From: Arctopsyche grandis
Taxonomy: Eukaryota > Arthropoda > Insecta > Trichoptera > Hydropsychidae
Length of the DNA: 64,000 bases
NCBI RefSeq assembly: GCF_051622035.1
Contig: NC_135365.1
Location: forward strand, 21,161,501 to 21,225,500
Direction: 5' to 3'
Shown here: one piece after another, positions 12,110 to 23,006 of the stretch
Layout: each line of letters begins with the position of its first letter
Numbering within the stretch: the stretch's first letter is position 1
Translations under genes and position numbers: made by a program
The notes under the pieces: generated by a model
The model's input: only the letters and a program-made list of their open reading frames with translations
The model's database searches: none
What the model was told of the DNA's origin: nothing

Positions 12110-12890
12110 AGGTCTGTTCATACCTAGTCAGCACGTACCAACTTCAGCAGGTATCCGGCCGTACGAAAAGTATTCTTTGGTACATTTTGTATGGGTATAT
12201 TCATACCAACCGTCACGTTTACGCCACGGCAGGCTTACAGCAGTACCCGACATTTCCTGTTCATACCTTACAGCAACATCCGTCAACGAATCGTATCCGT
12301 TTTTTTGGCCATCGTGGAAATATACACGCGAATTACGTGCCATGAGTCTGCCGCTTTGCTGTTTTGGACCAACTATCGATAGTGACAGTTGACAGCTGTT
12401 CAATCTTTCGACATGGTTTTGGCGCAAATATTTAAAAAAAATTCAATTTTTTACGGAAATATTTAAAAAAAATTTGTCCATCATCCACAAGCTCCTTATA
12501 CAGTGTCCAAAACTCTCCTTCGGTTTTTCTATTTTTTAACATGGGATGCACATCAAAACGCCTCCGTGCTTTTTTATTGCCTTCTTGAGATTCTTCTTCC
12601 GACAACAACGCGATTATACATAATTTTTCGTTCGATAAACGCCGAAACATTTTTGCTGACTTGAATTCTGACGCGTAGCTACGAATGCACGTGTACGCAA
12701 TATTGCACCGTATCGTCATGGCCTGTAATGTATAAGTAAGCCGATTTTGCCTTACACTCGGCCAAATTGCTGTAAACGTGACGTGACCGCGACGTGTAGG
12801 TAGATGAATAGAAATGTAATAAAATGACATATTTGAAACGGAGTCGTGCAGTGCTGAAGCCGTGCAGTGCTGCTAAGTATGAACAGACCT
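12110..12890 (-). mobile_element. PIF/Harbinger element, degraded
   Basis: The ends are AGGTCTGTTCATAC and its inverse GTATGAACAGACCT, flanked on both sides by TAA (12107-12109 and 12891-12893). A 3-bp TWA duplication is diagnostic of PIF/Harbinger. The 781-bp element keeps only the start of a transposase gene, so it is non-autonomous. Confidence 0.85.
12432..12650 (-). pseudogene. Harbinger transposase N-terminal remnant
   Basis: From a Met at 12650 the minus strand encodes about 72 residues, then runs into AT-rich sequence and a stop. The segment with VHPMLKNRKTEGEFWTLYKE and DDGQIFFKYFR matches the conserved start of insect Harbinger (HARBI1-like) transposases, where a basic RRR-VHP motif precedes a short helical region. 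The DDE nuclease domain that should follow is absent. Its position inside TAA-flanked termini supports the assignment. It is not expected to be functional. Confidence 0.75.
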
Positions 12891-14539
12891 TAATGTGACG
12901 CCGTAGTGGCGAGTGTACGTGTACTATCGAAAGTGCGCATGCGCATATGAATATTTTCAGAAACATCATAATGTGACAATATTGATTCGATGATACTACG
13001 CAAGCAATATTGCGCCTTATCGTCGCGCTCTAATGTATATGTAAGCCGATTTTGTCTTGCATTTGGCCAAAATAAGTCTGAATGTGCTGAACCGTGAGGT
13101 GCTGGACAGTATGATTAGAGACTTTTGGTTACGTGCACTGCTGTGCCGGGCTGTTGACGTGTCGATAATATTAATATACCTCAATAGGAATACATAAATG
13201 TAGAGTTTGAAGATATAGGGAGAATTGTGGGAGAGATAATCAAAGACGATGTTGGTCCATCAATGTACGTTTATTGTACATTAAGTATACACACGTGCGC
13301 GTACGCACCTACCGGTGGCCGTCCGGCCAGCGGCTCTACTACCAACTGTCAGTTGGCGTCACACTTCTGCCAACTCCCAAACAGTGTACACTCTTTGTAC
13401 ATCACTCCTCAACATTACTCATTACATAATTCACTCACACACATAAAATCCCACATAAATTTGGGGAATTTCCCCGAATAAGTAGTGCTTTAATAGGACT
13501 ATGTGTTTTTTAGATGAAAAATTTGAGGAAAAATGAGAGACATATTTTAAAATATGCTATGCCATTAGCTGGTACGTAGACCATAGTGGAAATTATAAAC
13601 GGTAAATACGAATTGATCTTATGCTATGCTGTTTAAAAGAACTGACGTTTTATGTTGTGTGTGGTGGATAAAATGAGCTTGTCAGTAAAATAATATGTTG
13701 ATATTAAATTTTTCGATTCTCAACAATAACCATTGTAACCATGTACATACATATGTATATATGTATGTACATGTAAGCTGGAAAACTAATTGTTGTACAA
13801 AAATAGACGTATTAATTTGGAAAATAGTATATGATTTGAAAGGTAGTTTGGATTTACATATTCGGAGTATAATCGGTCAATAAAAAATAAATGTTAGGTA
13901 GACTAGACACGATAGTCGTAAATCGTATAATTAATGGAAAGTATGAATTGTTTTATGACCTGTAGAATTATAACTTTATTTTAAGCACGCCCACGCTAGG
14001 TATGTCTGTTTGTTCAATCAAATTAATTATAACATGCAATACAAGTACAATACAGTGTTTGTTAACTTGTACTTTTACGACATAAGATTCGTTTTTTATT
14101 ATCCAGCACGTCGTACGACAACATCTCAGCACAACACTGCATGAGAAATGAATAATTATATTCATACTATACAGCACCTCTGTTTTTCGGCACGTTCATA
14201 CTTGTTTTGGATGAGTGCAAGGCAAAATCGGCTGACACATACACTACAGAGCGCAACGATACGGTGCAGTATTGCTTGCGTCGTATTGTCGAGTCAATAT
14301 TGTCACAATATGACGTTTCTGAAAATATTCATATGCGCATGCGCACTTTCGTTAGCACGCGCGCACTCGCCACTATGACGTCATGTCATGCGTAGATATT
14401 TCCACATTGGTCAAAGAAAACCGGTCCTGCTGGATGCCTTTGGAGTATTTTATAATTTATTTTTCACTTTTTCTATGTACATACGTAGTAACAATAGATG
14501 AAGTTTTGTGATCATGCGATTCGAGAACATTCGAAATAG

Positions 14540-15060
14540 AAATTTTGATTGATTCGAACTCAGAATCTATCACTGATCACGCTTTCATGATCTAGAAAGA
14601 ATGTCTGTGGCTGTGTGTCTGTATGTCTGTGTATTTTGGTGTTTTTTTTTAATTCTTATCGATACGACGTTAATTTTTTTCAAATTTTTAAGTTGCACTG
14701 AAATGGTACCTCCCCTTATAGGTGTCCTCTTTTTTTTTAGTTTTTGAATTCAATTATCTCCCAAACCGTTTACCGAATCAGACTGAAAAATTTTCACATG
14801 TAATAGAAATTATAAATTTTATACCTTAATATTTTTAAATATTTTTACCTCAACCGGAAGTTTTACTCAACCGTACTTTTACTCTAGAGAATCGAGGTTT
14901 TTTTATATTTTTCTCAGAAACTTTTTGGTTTATTGAACTGAACTTTCACATCTAGAAGTTTAAGTTTAATATGCAAAAATGTTATATATAAAATTTGGTG
15001 AGCATCCGTCAGCCGGAAGTGGCAGTTTACTCTTGTTTTCATATGGGAGAGCGATTTTAA
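14540..15060. repeat. Unclassified non-coding repeat-like segment
   Basis: T-rich sequence with motifs such as CAGACTGAAAAATTTTCACA and CAGCCGGAAGTGGCAGTTTA, which look like dispersed insect repeats. No second copy lies in this window and no frame is open, so this rests on general resemblance only. Confidence 0.25.
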
Positions 15061-16143
15061 ATGTGTCAGTCGTTTATTGTAAAATTATTTAAATTTGCAC
15101 GTTTAGTAAAACAATATATATATATATATATGTATGTACATATGTACAGTTGAAAGTCGTAAATTGTATACACGCAGTTACGTACTTGCATATTTCACAA
15201 TTGGAGCGTTAAAATCGATTCGATACGACGATATATTATCAAATAATAAATTACCCATTTTTACAATACTTGTGACAGTGAATTCAATCGATTACTTTTA
15301 TCAATCTGAAATTACATGTCATTTTTTTATTGAAGTTTCCGAGCAAAATAAATATTATATGCCTTTTTTATGTATTACTATATGTATGTATGTAGGTAGT
15401 TTAAAATACTTTTATTACAAAATGTACAATCTACACGGTATTGAATAAATAATTTTTCCTTGAATAATAAAGTATACAGTGATACGTAATACATAAATAT
15501 AAAAATAACTTTTCATTGTGATCGATACAGGTAGGTACACGAACCTGTAATATACAATATGTATGTATGTAATACAGCGCAGATAATCCATTTCACTATC
15601 TTTCCGATAGGAAATAGGGAAATAAACGTCGCTTAATGTGATCGCCGATAACAATAGACGTTGTGTGGTGGTCTGTATTTGAAACTTGTTTGATTAAATT
15701 GTTGTGAGAAAAAACATGGTTATTGTTTTAATGTACTTTTCACGCGCTCGATCACAAAACGGGAATAGGAAAATGCGTATAGTGATTTGTGGGATTAAAT
15801 TTCTCTTCCTATTGTCTCGTTCAAATTTGGTTTTGATTTCATTTCGTTGAATTACACAGATGCTTATCAATTTTGATTTCAGGCCTAGATCTTGACGCGC
15901 TATCAATTCTGCGGTTAAAATAATTTTCGAATCGAAATTTAATTATTCACATAGAAAAAACATAAGCCGAATATAAATATGCGTGTGAATCAACATATGA
16001 ATGTTTATTCGTCTAAATTTTCTTTGTATTGAATAGTCAATAAAATTATTGAGATGAAGCAGATTTTTAAGTAGAACAGAATATGCGTTAATTGTTTTAA
16101 CAACATGCCTTTATTCTGTGCTAATTTATAATAATCATAATAA
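15061..16143. other. Intergenic, nothing recognised
   Basis: AT-rich with a (TA)n and TGTATGTA tract near 15114-15145. Open frames of 70-104 codons are AT-driven and contain no motif. Confidence 0.45.
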
Positions 16144-16330
16144 CCAGCAGAATAGACTAGTGGTAAGCATATAATTATTTGAACAAAGTGGTCACGGGTT
16201 CAAATCGCACTGGTTTCTGCTGGCCAGACCTTGAATTTGTGACTCCAGGTCGATCGTTTCCTATCAGAGCATATCAATATGGACAACGATTTTAATTTAT
16301 TGTTATTGAATCGTTGATATTTTAAAATTT
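16144..16330 (+). mobile_element. tRNA-derived SINE, subfamily A, truncated
   Basis: The head reads CCAGCAGAATAGACTAGTGG, with a GGGTTCAAATCGC box B and a closing TTTCTGCTGG that pairs with the first ten bases like an acceptor stem. The body GACTCCAGGTCGATCGTTTC follows. It ends with a short TTAAAAATTTTAG-type tail rather than the full 3' region. Confidence 0.8.
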
Positions 16331-16436
16331 TAGATAAAAGATGACGACACGTCCCACTAATACATATGTATAATATGTATTATATATCTGGACATTAATA
16401 TAGATAGCAGCAGTAGATAGACTCGTGGTTAGCTAA

Positions 16437-16925
16437 CCAGCAGATAGACTAGTGGTTAGCGTATTATGTCTTGAACAATATGGTCATGGGTTCAAATCCC
16501 ACTGATTTTTGTTGCCCGGCCTTGGATTTGTGACTCCAGGTCGATCGTTTCCTATCAGAGTTTGCCTGATTTTATCTGATTTTCATTGGAACGGTTCCAA
16601 AAAATTGGCAACCTTACCCATTTTCTCGCAAATCTCAGTTTTCAACAATCTCAAATTTCGTTGAATTGTATTAAATGCTGCAAATTTACAAATTAGATAA
16701 TAAATATTCCTGTAGATGTTAATTGATACGTATGTATTTACTGAATTTCGCTGCACTGTTTAAAAATGCTGTAAATTTACAAATTTGACCATATATCTCT
16801 CTGTGGATGTTAATTGATATGTATTTTACTTTGTATAATACTAATAATACTTGTGTCAAATGTATAATGTTTCTGGCTAGGAAGGCGCATTGGGGCTACT
16901 TGTTAAATATATAAATAATATCTGT
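16437..16925 (+). mobile_element. tRNA-derived SINE, subfamily A, near full length
   Basis: tRNA-like head with box A (TAGTGGTTAGCGTA) and box B (GGGTTCAAATCCC), then the conserved body (GTGACTCCAGGTCGATCG, CTATCAGAGTTTGCC). The 3' region contains GGCTAGGAAGGCGCATTGGG and an ATAAATAAT tail. A truncated head lies just upstream at 16407-16436. The 3' GGAAGGCGCATTGGGG block also occurs in the copies at 30301 and 39262, so it is probably the LINE-derived tail. Confidence 0.85.
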
Positions 16926-18015
16926 ATATATAAAATTGGAAGTATGTTGTTTTTAAGGAAAAGTATGAAGATTTAAAAAAATAAATATTACAAAGTTTAT
17001 AAAAAAATAAACTGACAAGAGCACACATACACGATAACACACATTCATTATGCGGAGGGCTGGGCGAGCGGGCAGGGATGGAATGAGGAGACGATGTGCA
17101 AGGGTAGCAATGAATAACATACCAAATAATGAGCAGAGTATTATGTACTATAGGTACATACATACATATATTATATCGCATACATACATATGCGAATTTA
17201 CCGCCAGGGCTATGCATGCTGAAACTGTAGCAATAGCCTCGGGTGTGGTTCATGTATCAATTGCTTTCCGAAATCACATGTTGAAATATCAACGGGCACA
17301 ATACTAGTTATATGTATTGACCGGTGTTTTTGCTAGAAATGCTGTTTCTCAGTTAGATTTATTGAGGTATTACATAATTCCGAAAATATGTACAGGAAAT
17401 TCAAATAGCGAGCTCGCTATCATATAACCAAGTGATTCAATTGTAAAATACTTGAACCAAATTCTGAAATTAGTAATTAAGTGAGTATATCAATGGGCAC
17501 AACAGTAGTTAATTATGAAAACCAAGGTCGTATATTAGGGGGTTGATGAATGAGTATCGCATTTGAGACGAGCGTTTGATTAACAGACAGATTTTACGAA
17601 TCTTTTTAAAACAATACAACATGTTGTTGAAATTAAGCGCTGCAGGTTAACTGTTTTTTTAGGTGAGACCAATTATTTTTAATATTATAATAAAATGATA
17701 TGAAGTAGTTTTTCGTAATATTGTCACATATTTCTTCAAAGTACAAAGTACATACATATGTACATACAAAATCTTGAATGAATTTTAATTTTTATAGTTC
17801 CCCGTCAATTCGATTCAAAAAGTACCCGTAGAAATCTCATCTCTCAAAATATGTACATAATTTACAAATAAAAATAAAAATAACCAATAAACAAACAGTT
17901 AAAAATAGTATATATAGTTATGCTATGAAGAATTATCGTTTTGACAGTCAATCTTCTTGATTTATTGCAATTATTAAAAGGATACCTAAATTAATTGGGT
18001 TTTGTGGACTTTGTT
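16926..18015. other. Intergenic, nothing recognised
   Basis: Contains a short GC-rich patch at 17050-17110 and CATA/TATG tracts. No gene, RNA or complete element is supported. Confidence 0.45.
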
Positions 18016-18345
18016 AGCCAGCAGCATAGATTGATGGTTCGTTAAAGCTAACCACCGAAAGGTTCCTGAGCTCGAGCCCTGGATTTACCTCAATGAAAAA
18101 AATATATTCCGAGTATTTCTGTAGTACTGCTGGTCAGACTTTGATACATATTTGTGATTCCAAGTCGATCATTCATTGTTGAAACGGTTACTTACCAAAA
18201 ATTGACAAAACCAACCTGCTAACTATGTCACCACTATTTGAATACGATTTATAATCTATAATGTTATATATATACAAGTTTAATATTATGTGTGTCGCTC
18301 AGGGGCAACCCGTGATGGCGTAATGGAAAAATATACATTAATAAT
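18016..18345 (+). mobile_element. tRNA-derived SINE, subfamily B
   Basis: Head CCAGCAGCATAGATTGATGG with a degenerate box B (GAGCTCGAGCCCTGG), then CTGCTGGTCAGACTTTG and a body ending CGCTCAGGGGCAACCCGTGA. The 3' end matches the fragment near 2350. Confidence 0.75.
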
Positions 18346-18965
18346 TGAAAACTAAAAATATATCACCATTGAGCTAAAAAAAGTATAACATGCTAAATTG
18401 ATGTGCATACATACGCTATTATTGATTCGGAATTTATGCCATCCTTGATTTAAACATTCCAGAAAGAATATTGTAGAACATGATAGCTTACATAGGTATA
18501 TATAATTTTACATATACATATATGTATATTCATACATACATACATACATACATACATATGTAATTAAGTCTGGCAATTGAAGCTTTTCACGCACGAATAA
18601 CGACAACTTACTAGATGCCATTGGCGTTGGGTAATTTCATACGAGTAACAAATGTTCCGTGGAGTAATTTCCATGATGCAATTATGCATTGGACATTCTT
18701 CGAGAATCTGCCGAATCTGATACGCGTGAATGCGTTTTGGAAAGAGCGTTTGTGCAGATGGCATTCATCCCACGTTTAATTGTGAATAGTGAATGTGATT
18801 GAGCAAATCTATGTAGTGATACAACCATCGTACAACTTGAATACACCACACACACAGTTAGATAAAAACAACCCCTTCTCTACAAATTTTAAAATACTAA
18901 ATACTTTCTCATAAATCAAGTTTCATAAACCGGTAAACGGTAAATGAGTTTTCCTACTATAGTCG
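18346..18965. other. Intergenic with (CATA)n microsatellite
   Basis: Holds a CATA tandem tract at about 18530-18560. A 66-codon minus-strand frame (18564-18764) shows no motif. Confidence 0.45.
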
Positions 18966-19470
18966 AATCGATATACTTACGTAAAATGTACATGCTATCG
19001 CATTCACCCCCCCACTTGACCCGCGATGGCCAATTACATTTCGTTTCTGTTTCGCATTGCATTTTGGTCAAGAAATACAACATTGATCGTGCGTATATGT
19101 ACCTAGTGGTCGGTAGAATTTGACTTTTATTTTTTGTTAGTTTTGAGTTCGTGTTTCGTATTTTGAAATATTTACATTAATAAAATTTTAATATAAAATA
19201 CGTAAGTTGTTGATATTGTTAATTTATTTATGGAAAACGTATATATTTTATATTATACGATAAAAGTAATTGTCAACGTCATGTTATGGACAACAAAATT
19301 TACAGTAATATTATTAAAAATCTTGCATTGATTTATATTGTAATAATATTATATAGTTAAATAAGAAATAATTGAACAAAATATAAAGAATTTTTTTTTC
19401 GTTCTTATAATTTTCAACACATTGCGCGAATGCTCGGTTCTCTTAAATCTCACTCTACATCGAATCGACT
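18966..19470 (+). repeat. Unclassified 500-bp dispersed repeat, copy 1
   Basis: The stretch from ATGCTATCGCATTCAC through CATCGAATCGACTA recurs at 38620-39130 (+), 45225-45640 (-) and 45905-46078 (-). It contains the conserved block GCGATGGCCAATTACATTTC. No frame, tRNA-like head or inverted ends were found. Confidence 0.8.
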
Positions 19471-19474
19471 ATAC

Positions 19475-20034
19475 CGGTATACCGGAACTTGCTGGTAAAT
19501 GAAAAAAAAATCGTAGATTACCGAAGTGTATGTAAATTTTTTTTAAAACGTTAACCTCGATTGAATTTTAAATAATTTAAACTAAATCTCAGGTGAATAA
19601 TGTCATATAAATACATTTAAGTAAATTTATAATAATAAATAAATAAAAAAAAAACATTAAGCACTTTTTATTTTTAACCAATAATATTTATTTATTTAAA
19701 ATTTGGACCATTTGAAAGTTTGGGTCACAATTATTGAAACAACCGTCTGGTCGCATTTATTTCAATTTGCTTGGTCTGTGTTGGCAGTGAATTTATCAAT
19801 TCGAAATTGCCACATTTAATACTGAAAATAAAAAAAATTCCAGACAACCTAATCCATAATAAACCATTTGCATCGATTTTTAATGTAATATTATGAAAAA
19901 ATATGTCTGTATATATATGTACTTATTTATCGATAAAATAGTTTCCGGTAATTACCGGTAAATTTTAAAAATGACCGATATTTACCGTCATTTTTATATT
20001 TTATTTACCGATATACCGGTATTGCAATCCCTAG
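19475..20034 (-). mobile_element. hAT element fragment (CAGGGATTGCAATACCGG type)
   Basis: On the minus strand the end is CTAGGGATTGCAATACCGGT, followed by repeated short ACCGGTA/TACCGG motifs. This matches a common hAT terminus rich in ACCGG repeats. The opposite side (about 19475) also shows CCGGTATACCGG but lacks a clean terminus and abuts the 500-bp repeat, so the element is truncated or degraded. Confidence 0.6.
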
Positions 20035-20820
20035 ATCCAACCCGGAAGAAAATCAGCTGTCTCTTGTGTGTTTACACATCGACCACTTCATATCATAGAG
20101 TATCTTATTTTAGTACACGCGTCACATCATTATCGACTAGGGTTCGGTGCGAAGAGGGATATAAGCTGAGGACAGACGACGGGATGCACTCGAATGCACC
20201 GAAATAAACCGCACTAGTTGCACCACCCCTCGTGTAAATATAGCCAGGGCTATTAGGGCAAGGGAGAGCGCTCCCGAAATTAAGTCTGGGGTTGAGTGAT
20301 TGAGGGATGTTGCGAGAGCGCCCACGAAGTACACATGTACTTACGTAACTGCTTAACGATCGGTTCTCTTTATTGAAGTGCTCACGTGCATGGGTGACAA
20401 GTGAAGTTAGGTTCGGCTGATATTTATTTCCGATTTCGAAAGTTGTGTAATATTCGAAATCAGTCACTTCAAGTCGGTCAGTTCATCTCGCGCAGATGTC
20501 TCGCACTTCCGTTCTGTTAACGCGAGCGTCGATTTGAAATGCAAATCAGCTGCTGCTGCTGCTGCTGCGGACAAACATTATTTAAATGTGGCCATTTGTC
20601 TCGATCTGACTCTGCTTTCGCGTGAACGAGTGCCTGTTCGAAATGAAAAGTGAGCCGTTTGCGAAATTTGAATTTGAACTATTGGGTAGGACGATTTTGA
20701 GGCTGAATGGTATATCTTCTCTCTCGTTTGCTCAATGCTGAACGTCGTGGTTGTTGGTGTCCATCTTGAATTCGATGGACGATCCGTCTCCACTCTTATC
20801 GGGCCTGTGCCTAGTTAAAA
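20035..20820. other. GC-balanced intergenic stretch with CTG repeat
   Basis: Less AT-rich than its surroundings. The part 20110-20400 has a TATA-like GGATATAAGC and an AATAAA 45 bp further on, a layout seen in LTRs, but TG...CA ends and a target duplication were not found. At about 20549-20569 a (CTG)6-7 tract follows CGAGCGTCGATTTGAAATGC. A promoter or first exon is possible. No frame is convincing. Confidence 0.3.
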
Positions 20821-20822
20821 AG

Positions 20823-21115
20823 CAGGTGAAAACACACTGAGTGGTATGGGACGTCACGTGTCCCTGTCTTACTGCTACTGTAAACAGTGGGTGTTCCCCA
20901 AACCAAATTCAGATGCACTTGCACGTGCAGAATGCATGTTTGGTAGGTATCACGTGTATGCATATCCATATGCAACCGACAAGTTTCTTCTACATTTCTT
21001 TATTATCGATCATTATCGATCACTGTCAAGCAAGGATAAATACAAGGATAAAATATCACTGAAAACACTCCAGGGGGTGACTTTTCAGACTGTGTACCAT
21101 GTATTTAGAGGGTGA
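20823..21115 (+). mobile_element. Harbinger-like MITE, decayed copy
   Basis: Begins GCAGGTGAAAACACACTGAG then TGGTATGGGACGTCACG, matching the terminus of the better preserved copy at 32219-32520 (seen there at its right end in inverse). Shares the interior CACTGAAAACACTCCAGGGG. The right terminus is not recognisable. Confidence 0.65.
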
Positions 21116-21310
21116 CCGTATAAAAGTTGAAGTGAAAAAGTCGAAATTATTAGTTTACCTCTCACCCCCCCCGCCGTACAACCTCACTTAATTTGCGCGA
21201 GCAGGATACAACAGGAACGAGAGGAACAGGCTTTTCCTCCCGAATCCTGCGCGCGCACATTAAACAAGGCTGTATGACAAAAAGAGAGATAATTTCCCCA
21301 CATGCCACTG

Positions 21311-21933
21311 ATATACATAGTACCGTTTATATATATGTTACATCGAATCCGTGAAATTGTCTATTACACGCATTCGGCAAGAGAATTGCCGAATGCGTGA
21401 AAAATGCAAGCACGTTGCCCAGTTCACGGATTTGGCAAATTCTTTGGCGAATGCGTGTATTCGGCAAGAATTTGTCTGCTCAAAGCATGGAGTCGGCAAA
21501 TAGACAGCAGCGCTCCGGTGTTGTTTTTTAGAACTGGACAGCGTGGACAAGTGACAGCTGAATGAGGATGTTTAATTTACATATTATTATGTATAATATG
21601 ACTACATACATATGTTTCGATCATCTCATATGACTTATACATAAATTAATGCCATTTTTATACATTTTGATCAATATTTTAACAGTGAAACATATGTATG
21701 TAGTCATATTATACATAATAATATGTAAATTAAACATCCTTATTCAGCTGTCACTTTGACACTTGGTTATAATATAATACGCTGTCCAGTTCACGCATTC
21801 GGCAAAGAATTTACGGAATCCGTGAACTGGGCAACGTGCTTGCATTTTTCACGCATTCGGCAATTCTCTTGCCGAATGCTTGTAATAGACAATTTCGTGG
21901 ATTCGGTGTAACATATATACATAGTACCGTTTA
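21311..21933. mobile_element. Foldback (near-palindromic) element
   Basis: Left arm 21330-21430 and right arm about 21815-21914 are inverted copies (for example CACGCATTCGGCAAGAGAAT against ATTCTCTTGCCGAATGC). A second, inner inverted pair lies at about 21552-21622 and 21686-21756 (TGACAGCTGAATGAGGATGT against ACATCCTTATTCAGCTGTCA). A loop of about 60 bp remains in the centre. The 19-bp direct repeat ATATACATAGTACCGTTTA lies at both outer edges (21311-21329 and 21915-21933). There is no coding capacity; a transcript could form a long hairpin. Confidence 0.85.
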
Positions 21934-21939
21934 CTATAT

Positions 21940-22110
21940 ACCCTTTTTTTGATCTTTCGATTTTCGATCTTTGCCTTCCGATATTTGCTTTTTCGACCAT
22001 TTCACTTTCGGTCCCGTGAGGTAGACCCGTATTTAGGCTAGGGGTGCTGCGTTTTTTTACAAGCCTCATATCAAGCTGCTTTCGCTTTTTCGTCTGACAA
22101 AATTTTTCAT
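21940..22110. repeat. Degenerate TCGAAA-type short repeats
   Basis: Repeated variants of GATCTTTCGATTTTCGATC and TTTTTCGACC follow the foldback. This is simple-sequence decay; the 114-codon frame over it on the minus strand is a by-product. Confidence 0.4.
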
Positions 22111-22144
22111 ATTTAAAAGTATCTAAAAAATACACGTACCACGT

Positions 22145-22365
22145 ACATTCTTCGATTTGGTCAGACCATTTCTTGGGAGATCATCCTCTCACTCGCCTTC
22201 ACTATCAGCCTCTCCAGACTATCCACATTCTTCCTGGAAATTTGGTCAAAGTATGAAACAACCCCTTTCTTACATATTGTGGAGAGTCTCTTTGAGACTG
22301 CCACGTCTTTGAGAATGGAGATATTCATGCAGTCCATGTATCGGAATATATCGTAAGTTAATTCA
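22145..22365 (-). pseudogene. LINE reverse-transcriptase C-terminal fragment
   Basis: The minus strand encodes DVAVSKRLSTICKKGVVSYF, then ISRKNVDSLERLIV. This is the familiar C-terminal pattern of insect non-LTR retrotransposon polyproteins (RLSTI...RIVSYFGHI-R...NLERLIV). The continuation (RGRSP-RWSDQI in relatives) appears only after a frameshift. No other LINE domain is attached. It is a dead fragment. Confidence 0.7.
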
Positions 22366-22719
22366 AATACCCAACATAAGAAATAAAACTAAACAATGAG
22401 CATCTATAGTTTTTCTTAAGAGTATTGTAAATAAATTGGTTTGATATTTTTCTTTGATACATGAACTGCAAATCTGAAAGAAGTTCATCTGTTTCATATT
22501 TTGTTGGTTTTTTATTTAAGTAAATACTGTACTTTTATTTAAGTAAATGATTGGTGCTCGTGGACCACTGATTTACCATTATCAATTAGGTGATCGCGTG
22601 TTCGCGCCAAAAAGGCCTCGGCGTATGAATAAACTGTATACAACAGCCAATTATGTCTTGCTAATAACATAATCTTGCCGATTATGTCTTGCCAACAACC
22701 AATGACCTCGCTGTTTTTA
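22366..22719. other. Intergenic, nothing recognised
   Basis: Short stretch with a small direct repeat (GATTATGTCTTGC-like, about 22650-22695). No gene seen. Confidence 0.45.
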
Positions 22720-23003
22720 GGGCGCAATCACACAGAAAGGCACGCGGCACGTGTTTTTTATACATGTAGTTTTGCAAACGTAAAAAAAACGCTAATACGC
22801 ATTATCTTTCCTATGGTATCCATTCCAAAAATCTCACCATATTTTATACTTGTATTGACATAAGTTTGACAGTTATCAATAACGGTGATTTCCGTATTTG
22901 AAGAAAATTATCGTAAGAATTAACGAACACCTGAATAAAATACCCTTCCCACCTGGGAAGTCCCGAGGACATTCATAGCGTACGATTCATTATGTTTTCG
23001 CCC
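22720..23003. mobile_element. Harbinger-like MITE
   Basis: Starts GGGCGCAATCACACAGAAAG after TTA and ends ATTATGTTTTCGCCC before TAA. Terminal GGGCG/CGCCC with TWA flanks and a CACAC-containing subterminus resembles the element at 32219-32520. The interior TTTGACAGTTATCAATAACG is shared with the copies at 32219 and 34895. Confidence 0.7.
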
Positions 23004-23006
23004 TAA

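Larger units (their letters stand above)
12060..14425. mobile_element. Long inverted-repeat DNA element with nested Harbinger
   Basis: CCGGTTTTCTTTGACTAATG at 12071 is matched in inverse by CATTGGTCAAAGAAAACCGG ending at 14425. After removing the Harbinger insertion (12110-12890), the left arm continues to about 13110 and pairs with 14150-14385 for over 200 bp, including GTGCGCATGCGCATATGAAT on both arms. The centre (13110-14150) is unrelated to the arms and includes a GC-richer part at 13260-13400. The outer target duplication is not clear. The family is probably Harbinger-related, because the arm sequence also recurs inside the nested Harbinger. Confidence 0.6.

Noticed and set aside
16144..16230. 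tRNA gene
   Set aside because: Boxes A and B and a closing stem are present, but the cloverleaf is imperfect and the sequence continues into a SINE body repeated elsewhere in the window.
20105..20467. 120-codon minus-strand frame as a gene
   Set aside because: No motif, and it overlaps a region with TATA/AATAAA spacing on the opposite strand. The LTR idea itself was not accepted because TG...CA ends and a duplication were not found.
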